The notes beneath the pieces were generated by a model, which was given only the letters and a program-made list of their open reading frames with translations, had not been told where the DNA came from and searched no databases. Of a stretch of DNA of 33,224 nucleotides, positions 7,400 through 14,408 are shown in pieces. Positions within the stretch are counted from its first letter, which is position 1. Every line of letters begins with the position of its first letter. The translations under genes were made by a program, and so were the position numbers. Location: the NCBI GenBank assembly GCA_009912575.1, contig WNDP01000036.1:1-33224 (forward strand), read 5' to 3'. Source of the stretch: Acinetobacter bereziniae. GTDB taxonomy: Bacteria > Pseudomonadota > Gammaproteobacteria > Pseudomonadales > Moraxellaceae.

Positions 7400-8248
7400 T
7401 TAAGGTCTTGCATATATTGTAGTTTGAGATTTACCGTGCAATTTAGACTGATACATTAAGATATCTGCTTGATGGGTGGCTTCGTCAATATTTTCAGGTA
7501 ATTCATTATAAGTTCGAATCCCCATACTAAAATCTATACCGAACTGTTGTTTTAATCCACTTAACAAAAAACTTTTTCACAAACGTTGTTCGTAGTCTTC
7601 AATCGCTTTTAGATCAATGTCTTGTAAGATGACAACAAACTCATCACCGCCCATACGGGCAACTACATCTGAATGTCGCGTAGAGGATTTCAAAACTTGG
7701 GCAAATTCAACCAATACATCATCCCCTTTACTGTGGCCATAGGTATCATTCACAGCTTTAAAACCATCTAAATCAATCAGGCCCACAGCAAATGTTTGTT
7801 CAGTTTTGCTGTGTCTCTTTTTCAATGCCTTATAAGCTAAATTAAATGCTCGCGTATTATTCAATGAGGTCAATGGATCTTTCATCGCCATGAGGGTCAT
7901 TTCATTTAAGTTCGTTTTTATTCTACGTAATAAAATAGCCACAACACTAAAAAAACTCAGCCTTACACAAGCATTCCAAAAGGGAATAATTGAATTGGTA
8001 TACTCATGACCTGCGCTATAATCTGCATACAACCACGTTAAACCAGATAAAATAATGGTAATAATGGCTATATTTTTTTGGTCATACCATGCAGCGATCG
8101 AAACTGGAATTAAATAGAAAACAGCAAAAGAATATTCATAACCTGTTGCTAGATCAATCATACCCAAAATAATAATCATCAAAAGTAAAGTGGCACGCCG
8201 AACAACAATCGAACTCATAAATAAATACGTTTCCAACTGTTTAATCAT
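7400..8248 (-). pseudogene. Membrane diguanylate cyclase interrupted by an in-frame TGA
   Basis: The frame from 8248 encodes about four membrane helices (residues 1-105), then a GGDEF domain with DPLTSLNNTRAF, DLDGFKAVNDTYGH, and RHSD followed five residues later by the intact GGDEF signature. The RxxD spacing matches an inhibitory I-site. A TGA at 7577-7579 stops it after DYEQRL (223 residues). The same frame continues without shift to 7400 with FGIDFSMGIRTYNELPEN and ADILMYQSKLHGKS, the normal end of a GGDEF domain. A full protein would have 282 residues. The truncated product lacks the final strand and helix and is likely inactive. It lies convergent to the GTPase module. Confidence 0.85.
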
Positions 8249-8492
8249 TTGATCACAATCCTTTGCTTTATCGCATTGTTATTGAACAAATTAAATTACT
8301 GAAAAAATTAAGTAGAAAATCTAATAAAACCAAATCATCAAAATAACATTAAACATATGTTTTAAAATAAATTTAACAATAAAATCAAAACATAAAACTG
8401 AATGTTATATAGTTAGTTATAGTTAAAATATTTAATAAAGTAAAGTGATAAGTCAGAAGATCTATGCATCATTAAAAATTTTTCCGGGTGTT
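8249..8492. other. AT-rich intergenic region
   Basis: Upstream region of the cyclase gene and left flank of repeat copy A. It is strongly AT-rich, with no ORF or hairpin of note. Promoter-like text exists in both directions, but none stands out. Confidence 0.4.
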
Positions 8493-8750
8493 CGGGAAAA
8501 CAATTACTGGTTTACTTCAACGCATCAAAACTGGGTAAGTTTTAATCCTATTGCCTACAAACTTTTGGTTTATAGCGTCCTAAGCCGAATCGAGACCTTT
8601 TGGGTAAGTACTACACACACGTAGTACGTCACTGGTAGCAATCTGCTCTTTTCGATCCCTAATCACCCTTGCAAACCATATTAACCAAAGCGATTCAGGA
8701 TTATTTCCCTAAGATGATGACTTTTTAGCAGAATTCAAAAAAATTTCCCG
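8493..8750. repeat. Intergenic structured element, copy A
   Basis: This non-coding block is repeated as copy B at 9762-10046 in the same orientation. It is bounded by CGGGAAA (8493-8499) and TTTCCCG (8744-8750), an inverted pair. The core at 8511-8660 is highly similar to 9779-9927, with one identical 29-nt block (8571-8599) and one identical 30-nt block (8631-8660). Inside it are hairpins: AAAACT/AGTTTT near 8527-8543, and GTACTAC/GTAGTAC around 8607-8626. ATCGA before and TCGAT after this hairpin could close a longer stem. Conserved unpaired blocks plus conserved stems suggest a structured RNA or a protein-binding repeat. Strand and expression are unknown. Confidence 0.75.
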
Positions 8751-8868
8751 CGAAAGTTATAATTTGAAGAATTTTTATATGACCTTGTATTTAAATCTTG
8801 ATTTTCTTCGAGAAAAACCCGTTTAAAAAGAAAGATTTTCTTATCAGCTTTGGCATAAATAACTCAAA

Positions 8869-9570
8869 TTATTTTTTCTTGTTCATTTCTGACAACAAAT
8901 CCAATTGTATTTCCTGAATTTTTGCCAATTTATCCCATTGATGCATCAGTAAATGATCTATTTTTTCATGTAAATGTCGAATTTCGAGTTCAGCTTTTAA
9001 ATTGACCTGATAATCATTTTGCGAACGTAGACGATCTTTAGCTTCTTGACGGTTTTGACTCATCATAATAATTGGCGCTTGTACTGCTGCAAGACAAGAC
9101 AGTATAAGGTTCAACAAAATAAATGGATAAGGATCTGCTGGCTGTTTCACCATCACCACAGTATTGACTAAAATCCAGATTGCTAAGAACAGCATAAAGC
9201 AAATTAAAAAAGCCCAACTACCACCAAAAGTTGCAATCTTGTCTGCTAAGCGCTCTCCCAATGTCCAACTTTCTTCAAGTTTGCTATCTGTATTCTTAGT
9301 GATTAATTCATGCTGTTGCATACTATTAAGTACTTCGTACTCTAGACTTGATACTTCACCTTGCTCTGATTGCAATAAAGATTGCACATATTGCATACGG
9401 TATTTGGTTAAATCTGCTCTACAAATATAATCCTGTGCAGACCAGTCTGGAAAATCCTCTGCGATTTCTTCAGTAATCACTTTACGAATTGCACCCATCG
9501 GTACCACATCGCGATGAGAAAAAGTCTGTTTGCAGACTAAACAAATATGATTTTCAAGTTTTTCATTCAT
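8869..9570 (-). CDS. DUF1003 family membrane protein
   Basis: A 233-residue protein of the DUF1003 family. The N-terminus has CLVC at 10-13 with a further Cys at 50, which may be a small metal site. Two membrane helices follow: SWAFLICFMLFLAIWILVN and, after a short loop with PADPYPF, ILLNLILSCLAAVQAPIIMM. The segment SQNRQEAKDR right after the second helix is the family signature. A coiled-coil-like cytoplasmic tail of about 55 residues ends in KKK. The biochemical role of the family is not established. The gene stands alone between repeat copies A and B. The ATG follows AAGAGTTGTGCT. Confidence 0.9.
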   Translation of the reverse strand: MNEKLENHICLVCKQTFSHRDVVPMGAIRKVITEEIAEDFPDWSAQDYICRADLTKYRMQYVQSLLQSEQGEVSSLEYEVLNSMQQHELITKNTDSKLEESWTLGERLADKIATFGGSWAFLICFMLFLAIWILVNTVVMVKQPADPYPFILLNLILSCLAAVQAPIIMMSQNRQEAKDRLRSQNDYQVNLKAELEIRHLHEKIDHLLMHQWDKLAKIQEIQLDLLSEMNKKK

Positions 9571-9761
9571 AGCACAACTCTTATTATGATTCTTTAAAAT
9601 CTATCATGATTAGGATTAAGCATAGAATATATTTGAGTGGCTTTGTGTATGGAGAATATCTTACTTAGATGTTTTTTTCTGATACAAAGAACAAGCTTCG
9701 ATAGATTTATTTGATGAGATGCTTTTAAGCAAATATTATTTGATTGAATTTTTTGGATGAG

Positions 9762-10046
9762 CGGGAAAACAACTGTGGTTTACTTCAACTATTAAAACTT
9801 TGTAAGTTTTAACCCTATTGCCTATAAACTTTTGATCTATAGCGTCCTAAGCCGAATCGAGACCTTGTGGGTAAGTACTACACGCACGTTGTACGCAACT
9901 GGTAGCAATCTGCTCTTTTCGATCCCTTACATCCTTGAAAACTATATTAATCAAATCAGTTCGGGATTATTTTCCTAAGATAGATTGATTTTTAGCATTT
10001 TCAGGAAAATTTTTCTCTATAACCTACGAAACAAAAAAATTTTCCC
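9762..10046. repeat. Intergenic structured element, copy B
   Basis: Second copy of the element at 8493-8750. It starts CGGGAAAA (9762-9769) and ends TTTTCCC (10040-10046). The identical blocks are 9838-9866 and 9898-9927. The first hairpin is kept and lengthened (AAAACTT/AAGTTTT near 9794-9810). The second keeps most pairs but has one T-T mismatch (GTACTAC/GTTGTAC). Copies A and B are direct repeats that bracket the DUF1003 gene. Confidence 0.75.
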
Positions 10047-10088
10047 AATGTGACTAATTAAATGATTTTTTATTGCATATATCAGAAA

Positions 10089-10122
10089 AATAATGCAAAT
10101 TTATTTATAAATTTGCATTATT
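10089..10122 (-). terminator. 16-bp perfect palindrome, likely terminator
   Basis: Sixteen bases from 10089 to 10104 pair perfectly with 10107-10122 around a 2-nt centre. The mRNA sense of the minus strand then continues into a short T run. It lies 53 bp past the end of the 10176 gene. The stem is AT-rich apart from two GC pairs, so termination is plausible but not certain. It could also be a protein-binding palindrome. Confidence 0.55.
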
Positions 10123-10175
10123 AAATATACACGATTTCTGTGCCAATCAGTTGAGCATATAAAAAACCTTCCAAC

Positions 10176-10628
10176 TCAATGATTATCTTTTGATGAGTTT
10201 GCTTTACTTTGGCGGATAATATTTTCTAATTCTGCTCTATCCTGATTTAAAAAAGCTGCTAAGCTCGCTTTAACCTGATCAAGTGTGCTGTGTTTGATGC
10301 TAAAGATTTCTTTATTTTTCCGTGTCATTAAGCCAAATAATTCACGTTGTTGAATAACAAACATCATATTACTTTCAAGCTTAAACTCGAAATCTTCGGT
10401 TTTTGCATAAGCATTTAGCGTCATCATTAAAAATTCTTTAGATGTTTGGTGAATTACTTTAAACATCGTACTTATGCCATCCAATTGCAATTGTAAAACG
10501 CGTTGGCGTCGCCAACTGATGCTTTCAAATTTTGTCAGTACTTCTGCAATCTCAAGATTGCTGATACATTCCATATCATGCTCACTGGTGTGATTTGGAT
10601 ACTGAATGTGAATTTCAAAATTACTCAT
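10176..10628 (-). CDS. Unknown protein, paralogue of the 10891 gene
   Basis: A 150-residue soluble protein from the internal ATG that reads MSNFEIHIQYP. An upstream in-frame start at 10682 would add 18 residues that have no counterpart in the paralogue. It aligns over its whole length with the neighbouring gene: F-E-(I/V)-x-I at the start, SWRR versus HWRR near 45, F-x-(L/I)-(E/D)-SN near 93, and (L/F)-(F/L)-G-(L/F)-(M/L)-TRK near 105-112. No membrane segment, signal peptide or known catalytic motif is visible. Function unknown. AGAG before the start is a weak ribosome binding site. Confidence 0.65.
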   Translation of the reverse strand: MSNFEIHIQYPNHTSEHDMECISNLEIAEVLTKFESISWRRQRVLQLQLDGISTMFKVIHQTSKEFLMMTLNAYAKTEDFEFKLESNMMFVIQQRELFGLMTRKNKEIFSIKHSTLDQVKASLAAFLNQDRAELENIIRQSKANSSKDNH

Positions 10629-10833
10629 TACTCTAAAACGCATACACTTAAAATCTTTTTGTAGTGTAACAATACTCTTCAAAAAACATAGAGAACCAGA
10701 TCATACTTTTAAAACTAAGTTATTTATTTTTAAATGCAAATTGTGAAAATATTCACTTTATTTTATTTTTGTATGTACTATTTATATTTTACCCATTGGT
10801 CAAATTTTTAAGCTCTCAACTTATCTTTTTTAT

Positions 10834-10860
10834 AAAAAAAGGAAGTATTCACTTCCATTT
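10834..10860 (-). terminator. Terminator of the 10891 gene
   Basis: ACTTCC/GGAAGT with a 4-nt loop (10841-10856), followed on the minus strand by seven T residues. It separates the two paralogues transcriptionally. Confidence 0.8.
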
Positions 10861-10890
10861 TTAACTACAAATATTAGGCTTTTTCCTAAG

Positions 10891-11340
10891 CTAAGCCAAA
10901 CGATGCTCTTGCAGCATCTTTTTATGCATCAATTGTCTATACTGTTCTGTCATTTCATCAATCTGCCCCTTTAAAAATAAACTCAGTTGTTCTGAAACTT
11001 GCGTTTGATTTAAATTCTTATACACCACATCGTATTTCTTTTTACGAGTTAAGAATCCTAAAAACTCCTTACTTTCTACAGTCAATTGAATATTACTGTC
11101 AATTTGGAAGACAGGTTCAACTTTACTGGATTGTGTATTGAGCTGGATATGCAAATAAAATTCTGTATCAGTATCCTGAACTGCGAATGAGATATCAGAA
11201 TTGGCAGCTTGAAGTTGAGTCAGAAATAAGCGTCTCCAGTGAATCGCATAAAATTTTGCCTGAACGTGCTCTATGTCTTCTGTTTCAAATGATTCGACTG
11301 CTTGAGCAGGCAAACTGATTTCGACTTCGAACTTTCTCAT
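10891..11340 (-). CDS. Unknown protein, paralogue of the 10176 gene
   Basis: A 149-residue protein. The ATG at 11340 (MRKFEVEISLP) follows AGGTGA closely and is preferred to the GTG at 11349. Shared features with the downstream paralogue are the HWRR motif, the FQIDSNIQLTV strand and FLGFLTRKKK. The C-terminal 40 residues are helical and charged. It carries its own terminator. I know no function for this pair. The similar lengths (149 and 150 residues) support the chosen starts. Confidence 0.72.
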   Translation of the reverse strand: MRKFEVEISLPAQAVESFETEDIEHVQAKFYAIHWRRLFLTQLQAANSDISFAVQDTDTEFYLHIQLNTQSSKVEPVFQIDSNIQLTVESKEFLGFLTRKKKYDVVYKNLNQTQVSEQLSLFLKGQIDEMTEQYRQLMHKKMLQEHRLA

Positions 11341-11702
11341 TGTTCTCACCTATCCATGTGATGTTGATATTATGATTAATTAATAGCATGTATATCATTG
11401 TTTTAAAACAGCTATTATCATTATTTTTCAAATTGATTATTTTCAATACAACATGGATCACAACTATCTATCTAAAATTTGAAGCAGTCCATAAAATGCT
11501 GATCAATCTAAAAATTACACGTCTAGCACTTCAATATCCCGAATAGTTTTATGATAATAAATTTTAAGCAAATCGATATTTTGAAGGTCTTTTCTTCTTG
11601 CATCACTATTTAAGATGATAAATCTACCCCGTATTTGTAGAACAATATCCCCTATGCTCCACCCAGTAAGAATGGATCAAGGTATACTGTTGATTTTTAA
11701 CT
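11341..11702. other. Intergenic region with a possible minus-strand ORF remnant
   Basis: Between 11515 and about 11676 the minus strand has an open stretch without a start codon, containing GDIVLQIRGRFIILNSDARR and ending IRDIEVLDV. It has no ribosome binding site and may be the tail of a decayed gene or chance. The rest is AT-rich and without visible structure. Confidence 0.3.
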
Positions 11703-11915
11703 CTAGACATCTGGACAACAAGACATACAAGCTTTAATTTTTTCTCTTGGCCAATTCATCTTTGCCCGTTTTAACGCTAAATCACTGGTCGCAAAAAAAC
11801 CTAAGAGATTTTGCTGCGCTACACTCGGCAAATAGATACAACATTGAGTAGCATTATGTACTTCATACACCCCATTGGCTTGCGGATTTTGATTGATAAT
11901 AAATTTGTCCATCAT
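11703..11915 (-). CDS. Small Cys-rich conserved-type protein
   Basis: A 70-residue protein. It has the pattern N-P-Q-A-N-G-x-x-E-V-H-N near 9-20, a Cys pair with LP (CCIYLP), LGFF, an A-x-x-x-AK helix, and the end CMSCCPDV. This resembles a widespread small family of unknown function that normally reads G-D-H-E-V-H, C-x-x-LP, LG-x-F-x-x-C, AK, and CC-x-x-CH(T/S). Here the middle Cys is replaced by Ser and the final CH(T/S) is missing, so it may be a divergent or C-terminally shortened member. AGGGGGAAACTTT before the start is a strong ribosome binding site. The ATG codon pair leaves a one-residue uncertainty. Confidence 0.7.
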   Translation of the reverse strand: MMDKFIINQNPQANGVYEVHNATQCCIYLPSVAQQNLLGFFATSDLALKRAKMNWPREKIKACMSCCPDV

Positions 11916-12087
11916 AAAGTTTCCCCCTATTTATTCGTAAAATAAACGAATAAACCCATAATTAAATTATGCCTTTATTAATTCCATAATAAAAATATGC
12001 CTTTATTGTATAAAAATCAATCTTTTTATTTTTTGTTCTTATTGACTTTCCACAATGAATCTAAGTATTTAATTATCATGTTTATCT

Positions 12088-12669
12088 TTAGACGGCTGAA
12101 TGATTTGTACTTTCTTGTCTTTTTCTTTTAATCCAACGGATGACAAAAATCACCGCGATAATTCCCACAATCACCACCAAAACAGGAACAATGAACGATA
12201 ATACTGAAACGACTATTGCTCCAATCCATTCGCCTGTAGAAACGACAGGATTTGCGATACCACCTGTGGTTGCAGTCGATAAGCCACGAACTGCAACTGT
12301 TCCCATTTGTACTGCTGTTGCTGTTCCTCCTCCTACAATAATTGCAGATGCCCAACTGGCAAACTGTGACATTTCACCACTACTCACCGCCATGGTGGTT
12401 AGTGTTCCTGCTACCATTGCCGCAGGTGTGGCAATGGTATCTAATGCATTGTCTACCCAAGGGATATAATACGCTCCGATCTCACAGACAGTTGCAACAG
12501 CTAAGCCTATGCACACAGAGGGAATTGCTAACCACTCAAAACCTTTCATAGGTTCAAACCATCCCATCAATGATGCAATGCTCATCACTAAAAGTGGAAC
12601 AAACACACGAAAACCGCAGGCTGCGCTTAAACCAATCCCTATACATAAGCTAAGAAGTGTTTCGATCAT
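12088..12669 (-). CDS. DUF4126 family membrane protein
   Basis: A 193-residue very hydrophobic protein matching DUF4126. Signatures are GLSAACGFRVFVPLLVMS near 13-30, ALDTIATPAAMVAGTL near 75-90, a Gly/Ala-rich GGGTATAVQ segment near 113-121 and a final helix pair ending in the basic IRWIKRKRQES. Five or six membrane helices are likely. The function of the family is not established; the Gly/Ala-rich packing suggests a small channel or transporter, which is speculation. It is 119 nt downstream of the zinc-ribbon gene, on the same strand but separated by a terminator. Confidence 0.85.
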   Translation of the reverse strand: MIETLLSLCIGIGLSAACGFRVFVPLLVMSIASLMGWFEPMKGFEWLAIPSVCIGLAVATVCEIGAYYIPWVDNALDTIATPAAMVAGTLTTMAVSSGEMSQFASWASAIIVGGGTATAVQMGTVAVRGLSTATTGGIANPVVSTGEWIGAIVVSVLSFIVPVLVVIVGIIAVIFVIRWIKRKRQESTNHSAV

Positions 12670-12722
12670 GATATTTCTGCCTGTATTTTCATTATATTTT
12701 TAAACTTTTTATTAAATTAACA

Positions 12723-12752
12723 AAAAAGCCCTATTGGATGATAGGGCTTTTT
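12723..12752 (-). terminator. Terminator between zinc-ribbon and DUF4126 genes
   Basis: A perfect 12-bp stem (AAAAAGCCCTAT with ATAGGGCTTTTT) with a 6-nt loop. It starts about 36 nt after the zinc-ribbon stop. It can act on both strands. Confidence 0.9.
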
Positions 12753-12787
12753 CTTAAAACTGCGAGTAGCTGTTTTGTTGGTGCTGC

Positions 12788-12931
12788 TTAGGCATTCTTG
12801 TTGTTGAATTGATTGCCAAGACATTTGGTACACGGAGGTAAACGATCTGTACCAATTTCTAAGTAAACGCGATGTCCACATTGGACACAAAAATAGAAGC
12901 CTGTTCCAGGTTTTTGACCAGCAGTAACCAT
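12788..12931 (-). CDS. 47-residue zinc-ribbon protein
   Basis: A short ORF with a good ribosome binding site (GGAGAACAAAA before ATG). It contains two CxxC knuckles, C15-V-Q-C18 and C34-T-K-C37, spaced as in rubredoxin-like zinc ribbons. The core reads GFYFCVQCGHRVYLEIG and RLPPCTKC. It is probably a small zinc-binding cytoplasmic protein; the partner is unknown. It has its own terminator. Confidence 0.85.
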   Translation of the reverse strand: MVTAGQKPGTGFYFCVQCGHRVYLEIGTDRLPPCTKCLGNQFNNKNA

Positions 12932-13101
12932 TTTTGTTCTCCATAGGTTTTAGAAATGGTGAATAAAGTATAGCCAAATTTTGCTGTATGTCTACTGTCT
13001 ATTTTAAAAAATGATGGTGTCATTTTTGCAAGAAATGATTTCAAAAAGTAATACGATTTTTCTTGTTAACGACTTTCCATAAATTAAAATCCACAAGTTA
13101 A

Positions 13102-13221
13102 TTAAATTGCTTCTCTTTCTTGAGGTGGTTCATCAGTTCTATCTTCCTCGTAAAAATCATCTGGCATTTGTGATAACACATTTAAAAGGCGTTCAGCTGT
13201 TATTGGTTCTTCCATCGTCAT
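13102..13221 (-). CDS. 39-residue protein resembling the C-terminal tail of VapB antitoxins
   Basis: A short ORF with a strong ribosome binding site (GAGGAGAGGATTTT before ATG). After MTMEEPITAERLLNVLSQMP it ends DDFYEEDRTDEPPQEREAI. The pattern D-F-x-x-x-x-R-x-x-x-x-x-QERE-x-(hydrophobic) matches the toxin-binding end of VapB/MvpA antitoxins, whose enterobacterial form ends with DFM, then NREQ and QERESF. The AbrB/MazE-type DNA-binding half is absent and no PIN-domain toxin gene follows. It may be an antitoxin remnant with a new start or a solo small protein. It begins 96 nt after the nuclease-like gene on the same strand, so co-transcription is possible. Confidence 0.6.
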   Translation of the reverse strand: MTMEEPITAERLLNVLSQMPDDFYEEDRTDEPPQEREAI

Positions 13222-13317
13222 AAAATCCTCTCCTCAAATATTTAATTTCATAAGTAAAATCTTTAAAGCTGTTTAACAAAGCAAATCAGTATTTGATGTG
13301 AAGACTAGAGCTATTGT

Positions 13318-14256
13318 CTAAGTAATTATAGGAACTTCAATAGTATTTACAGTAAATAAATTTAGAATATCTTCTCTATCCATAAAAATTATTTGGCTTC
13401 TTTTATTAGCATCTAACTTATTTCCTAGCCAATTGCGTGCAGCTTTCGTAATTTCTCCACCTGCCACAATATAAGCATGATCAACTAAGAGCCTTTTATT
13501 AGTTTCAGGGTCGAATATCTCATGTCCAAGCATCATTGTTGTCTGATTATAAATTTCAGCAATATTATGATTACCTATTTTTGTCATACCAGATGAATCT
13601 AATTTTCCTTTTTTTACTTGAATACCAAAATAAATTATATGTTGTGTTGGTAACAGAAATTTCATCCAAATATCTTTACCATATTCCAATGCTTTATTTT
13701 TATGACCAGCTACTGTAATCCTTTGAAATCCCAATATTCTAAATAAAGGTAATAAAATTTTTTCAATTAGGTCATCCTCGGAACCTTTATCTAAAAAATC
13801 TATAAGGAACTTTCGCTTTTTTAATTCTTCTTCTGAAAATGGCCTATGCGGATTTTCATTGGGTTTAATGAAATTATTAGTTTTAAGATTTCTTATATAT
13901 AAATTATTATCGCTACCATAAAAGGCTTCGAATCCTTCTCTACTTAATGGCTTATTGAGTTGACTCAATGCATTTACTCTATAAGGATCATGTTCTGTTG
14001 CATCAGATTTATGCATTAAAACTCTTAGAACATGTACAAATTTATCAGGCAATGAATTCGTTGGGCATGGCACCTCTAATAATTCTTGTAATCGTTCAGA
14101 AGTCCATGACCATCGAGTAGTACCATTATGTTTAAAGGGTAAATCACACTCTTCAAAAAACTCAGTAATATAACTACTACTACGATATGGGAAATGTTCC
14201 TTATCACCTATAATACACTCTGCAATTTCTTTTAAATTTCTTGATTTAAATTTCAT
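13318..14256 (-). CDS. Predicted defence nuclease: AbiJ-N-terminal-like domain plus Mrr-like endonuclease domain
   Basis: A 312-residue protein from ATG 14256; a TTG at 14268 would add four residues. Numbering here follows the TTG. The N-terminus (FPYRSSSYITEFFEECDLPF then HNGTTRWSWTSERLQELL, residues 26-64) resembles the small domain at the front of AbiJ-type abortive infection proteins. The C-terminal half looks like a PD-(D/E)xK restriction fold of the Mrr type: acidic residues in EDDLIEKILLPLF (164-176), GF/AGHK (180-190), D199 in YGKDIW and Q217-V-K219 in FGIQVKKGK. A linker with FSEEELKKRK lies between. It probably cleaves DNA or RNA in response to phage or stress, which is inference from fold. 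It has no methylase partner nearby. The gene looks more AT-rich than the adjacent acnD, which suggests transfer. Confidence 0.68.
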   Translation of the reverse strand: MKFKSRNLKEIAECIIGDKEHFPYRSSSYITEFFEECDLPFKHNGTTRWSWTSERLQELLEVPCPTNSLPDKFVHVLRVLMHKSDATEHDPYRVNALSQLNKPLSREGFEAFYGSDNNLYIRNLKTNNFIKPNENPHRPFSEEELKKRKFLIDFLDKGSEDDLIEKILLPLFRILGFQRITVAGHKNKALEYGKDIWMKFLLPTQHIIYFGIQVKKGKLDSSGMTKIGNHNIAEIYNQTTMMLGHEIFDPETNKRLLVDHAYIVAGGEITKAARNWLGNKLDANKRSQIIFMDREDILNLFTVNTIEVPIIT

Positions 14257-14274
14257 TTTTTCACTCAAAATAAA

Positions 14275-14294
14275 ACCCCACTTAACAGTAGGGT
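14275..14294. terminator. Hairpin in front of the nuclease gene
   Basis: ACCCCAC (14275-14281) pairs with GTAGGGT (14288-14294), with one G-T pair and a 6-nt loop. T-rich sequence follows on both strands. It could be a second terminator that shields the nuclease gene from acnD read-through, or one that blocks antisense transcription. Confidence 0.5.
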
Positions 14295-14313
14295 CTTTTT
14301 ACAACAATATCAA
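14285..14313 (-). promoter_or_regulatory. Candidate promoter of the nuclease gene
   Basis: On the minus strand TTGATA (14313-14308) and TACTGT (14290-14285) are 17 nt apart. The predicted start near 14278 gives a leader of about 20 nt to the ATG. The -10 overlaps the hairpin, so both cannot be used in the same way. Confidence 0.45.
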
Positions 14314-14353
14314 TTGCTTTTAATAATCCTTCATTAATCTTCTTTTAAAAGAG

Positions 14354-14383
14354 AAAAACTCCCTCCTTTTTCAAAGAAGAGTT
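14354..14383 (-). terminator. Terminator of acnD
   Basis: On the minus strand AACTCTT pairs with GGGAGTT (two G-T pairs) and is followed by a T-rich tail. It lies 26 nt after the acnD stop. Confidence 0.65.
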
Positions 14384-14408
14384 GGGGAGGATTAAAAATT
14401 AGACTAAA

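Noticed and set aside
8571-8660. Core of the repeated element considered as a tRNA or tRNA-like gene
   Set aside because: TTCGATCCC resembles a T-arm, but no acceptor stem, anticodon arm or CCA-compatible end could be folded.
8493-10046. CRISPR array or integron-type cassette array
   Set aside because: Only two long copies, no regular short spacers, no cas or integrase gene, and the gene between copies has ordinary gene spacing.
11515-11676. Open minus-strand stretch ending VLDV as a gene
   Set aside because: No start codon or ribosome binding site; mentioned only as a possible remnant.
12140-12703. Plus-strand ORFs opposite the DUF4126 gene, one rich in Thr/Pro/Val
   Set aside because: The composition is what an antisense reading of a Gly/Ala/Val-rich membrane protein gives.
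12717-13044. Minus-strand ORFs of 61 and 86 codons overlapping the zinc-ribbon gene
   Set aside because: The 47-residue zinc-ribbon frame in the same place has paired CxxC motifs and a good ribosome binding site; the longer frames have neither.
13318-14268. Classical restriction-modification system
   Set aside because: No methyltransferase or specificity subunit is encoded nearby, so a complete restriction-modification pair cannot be supported.
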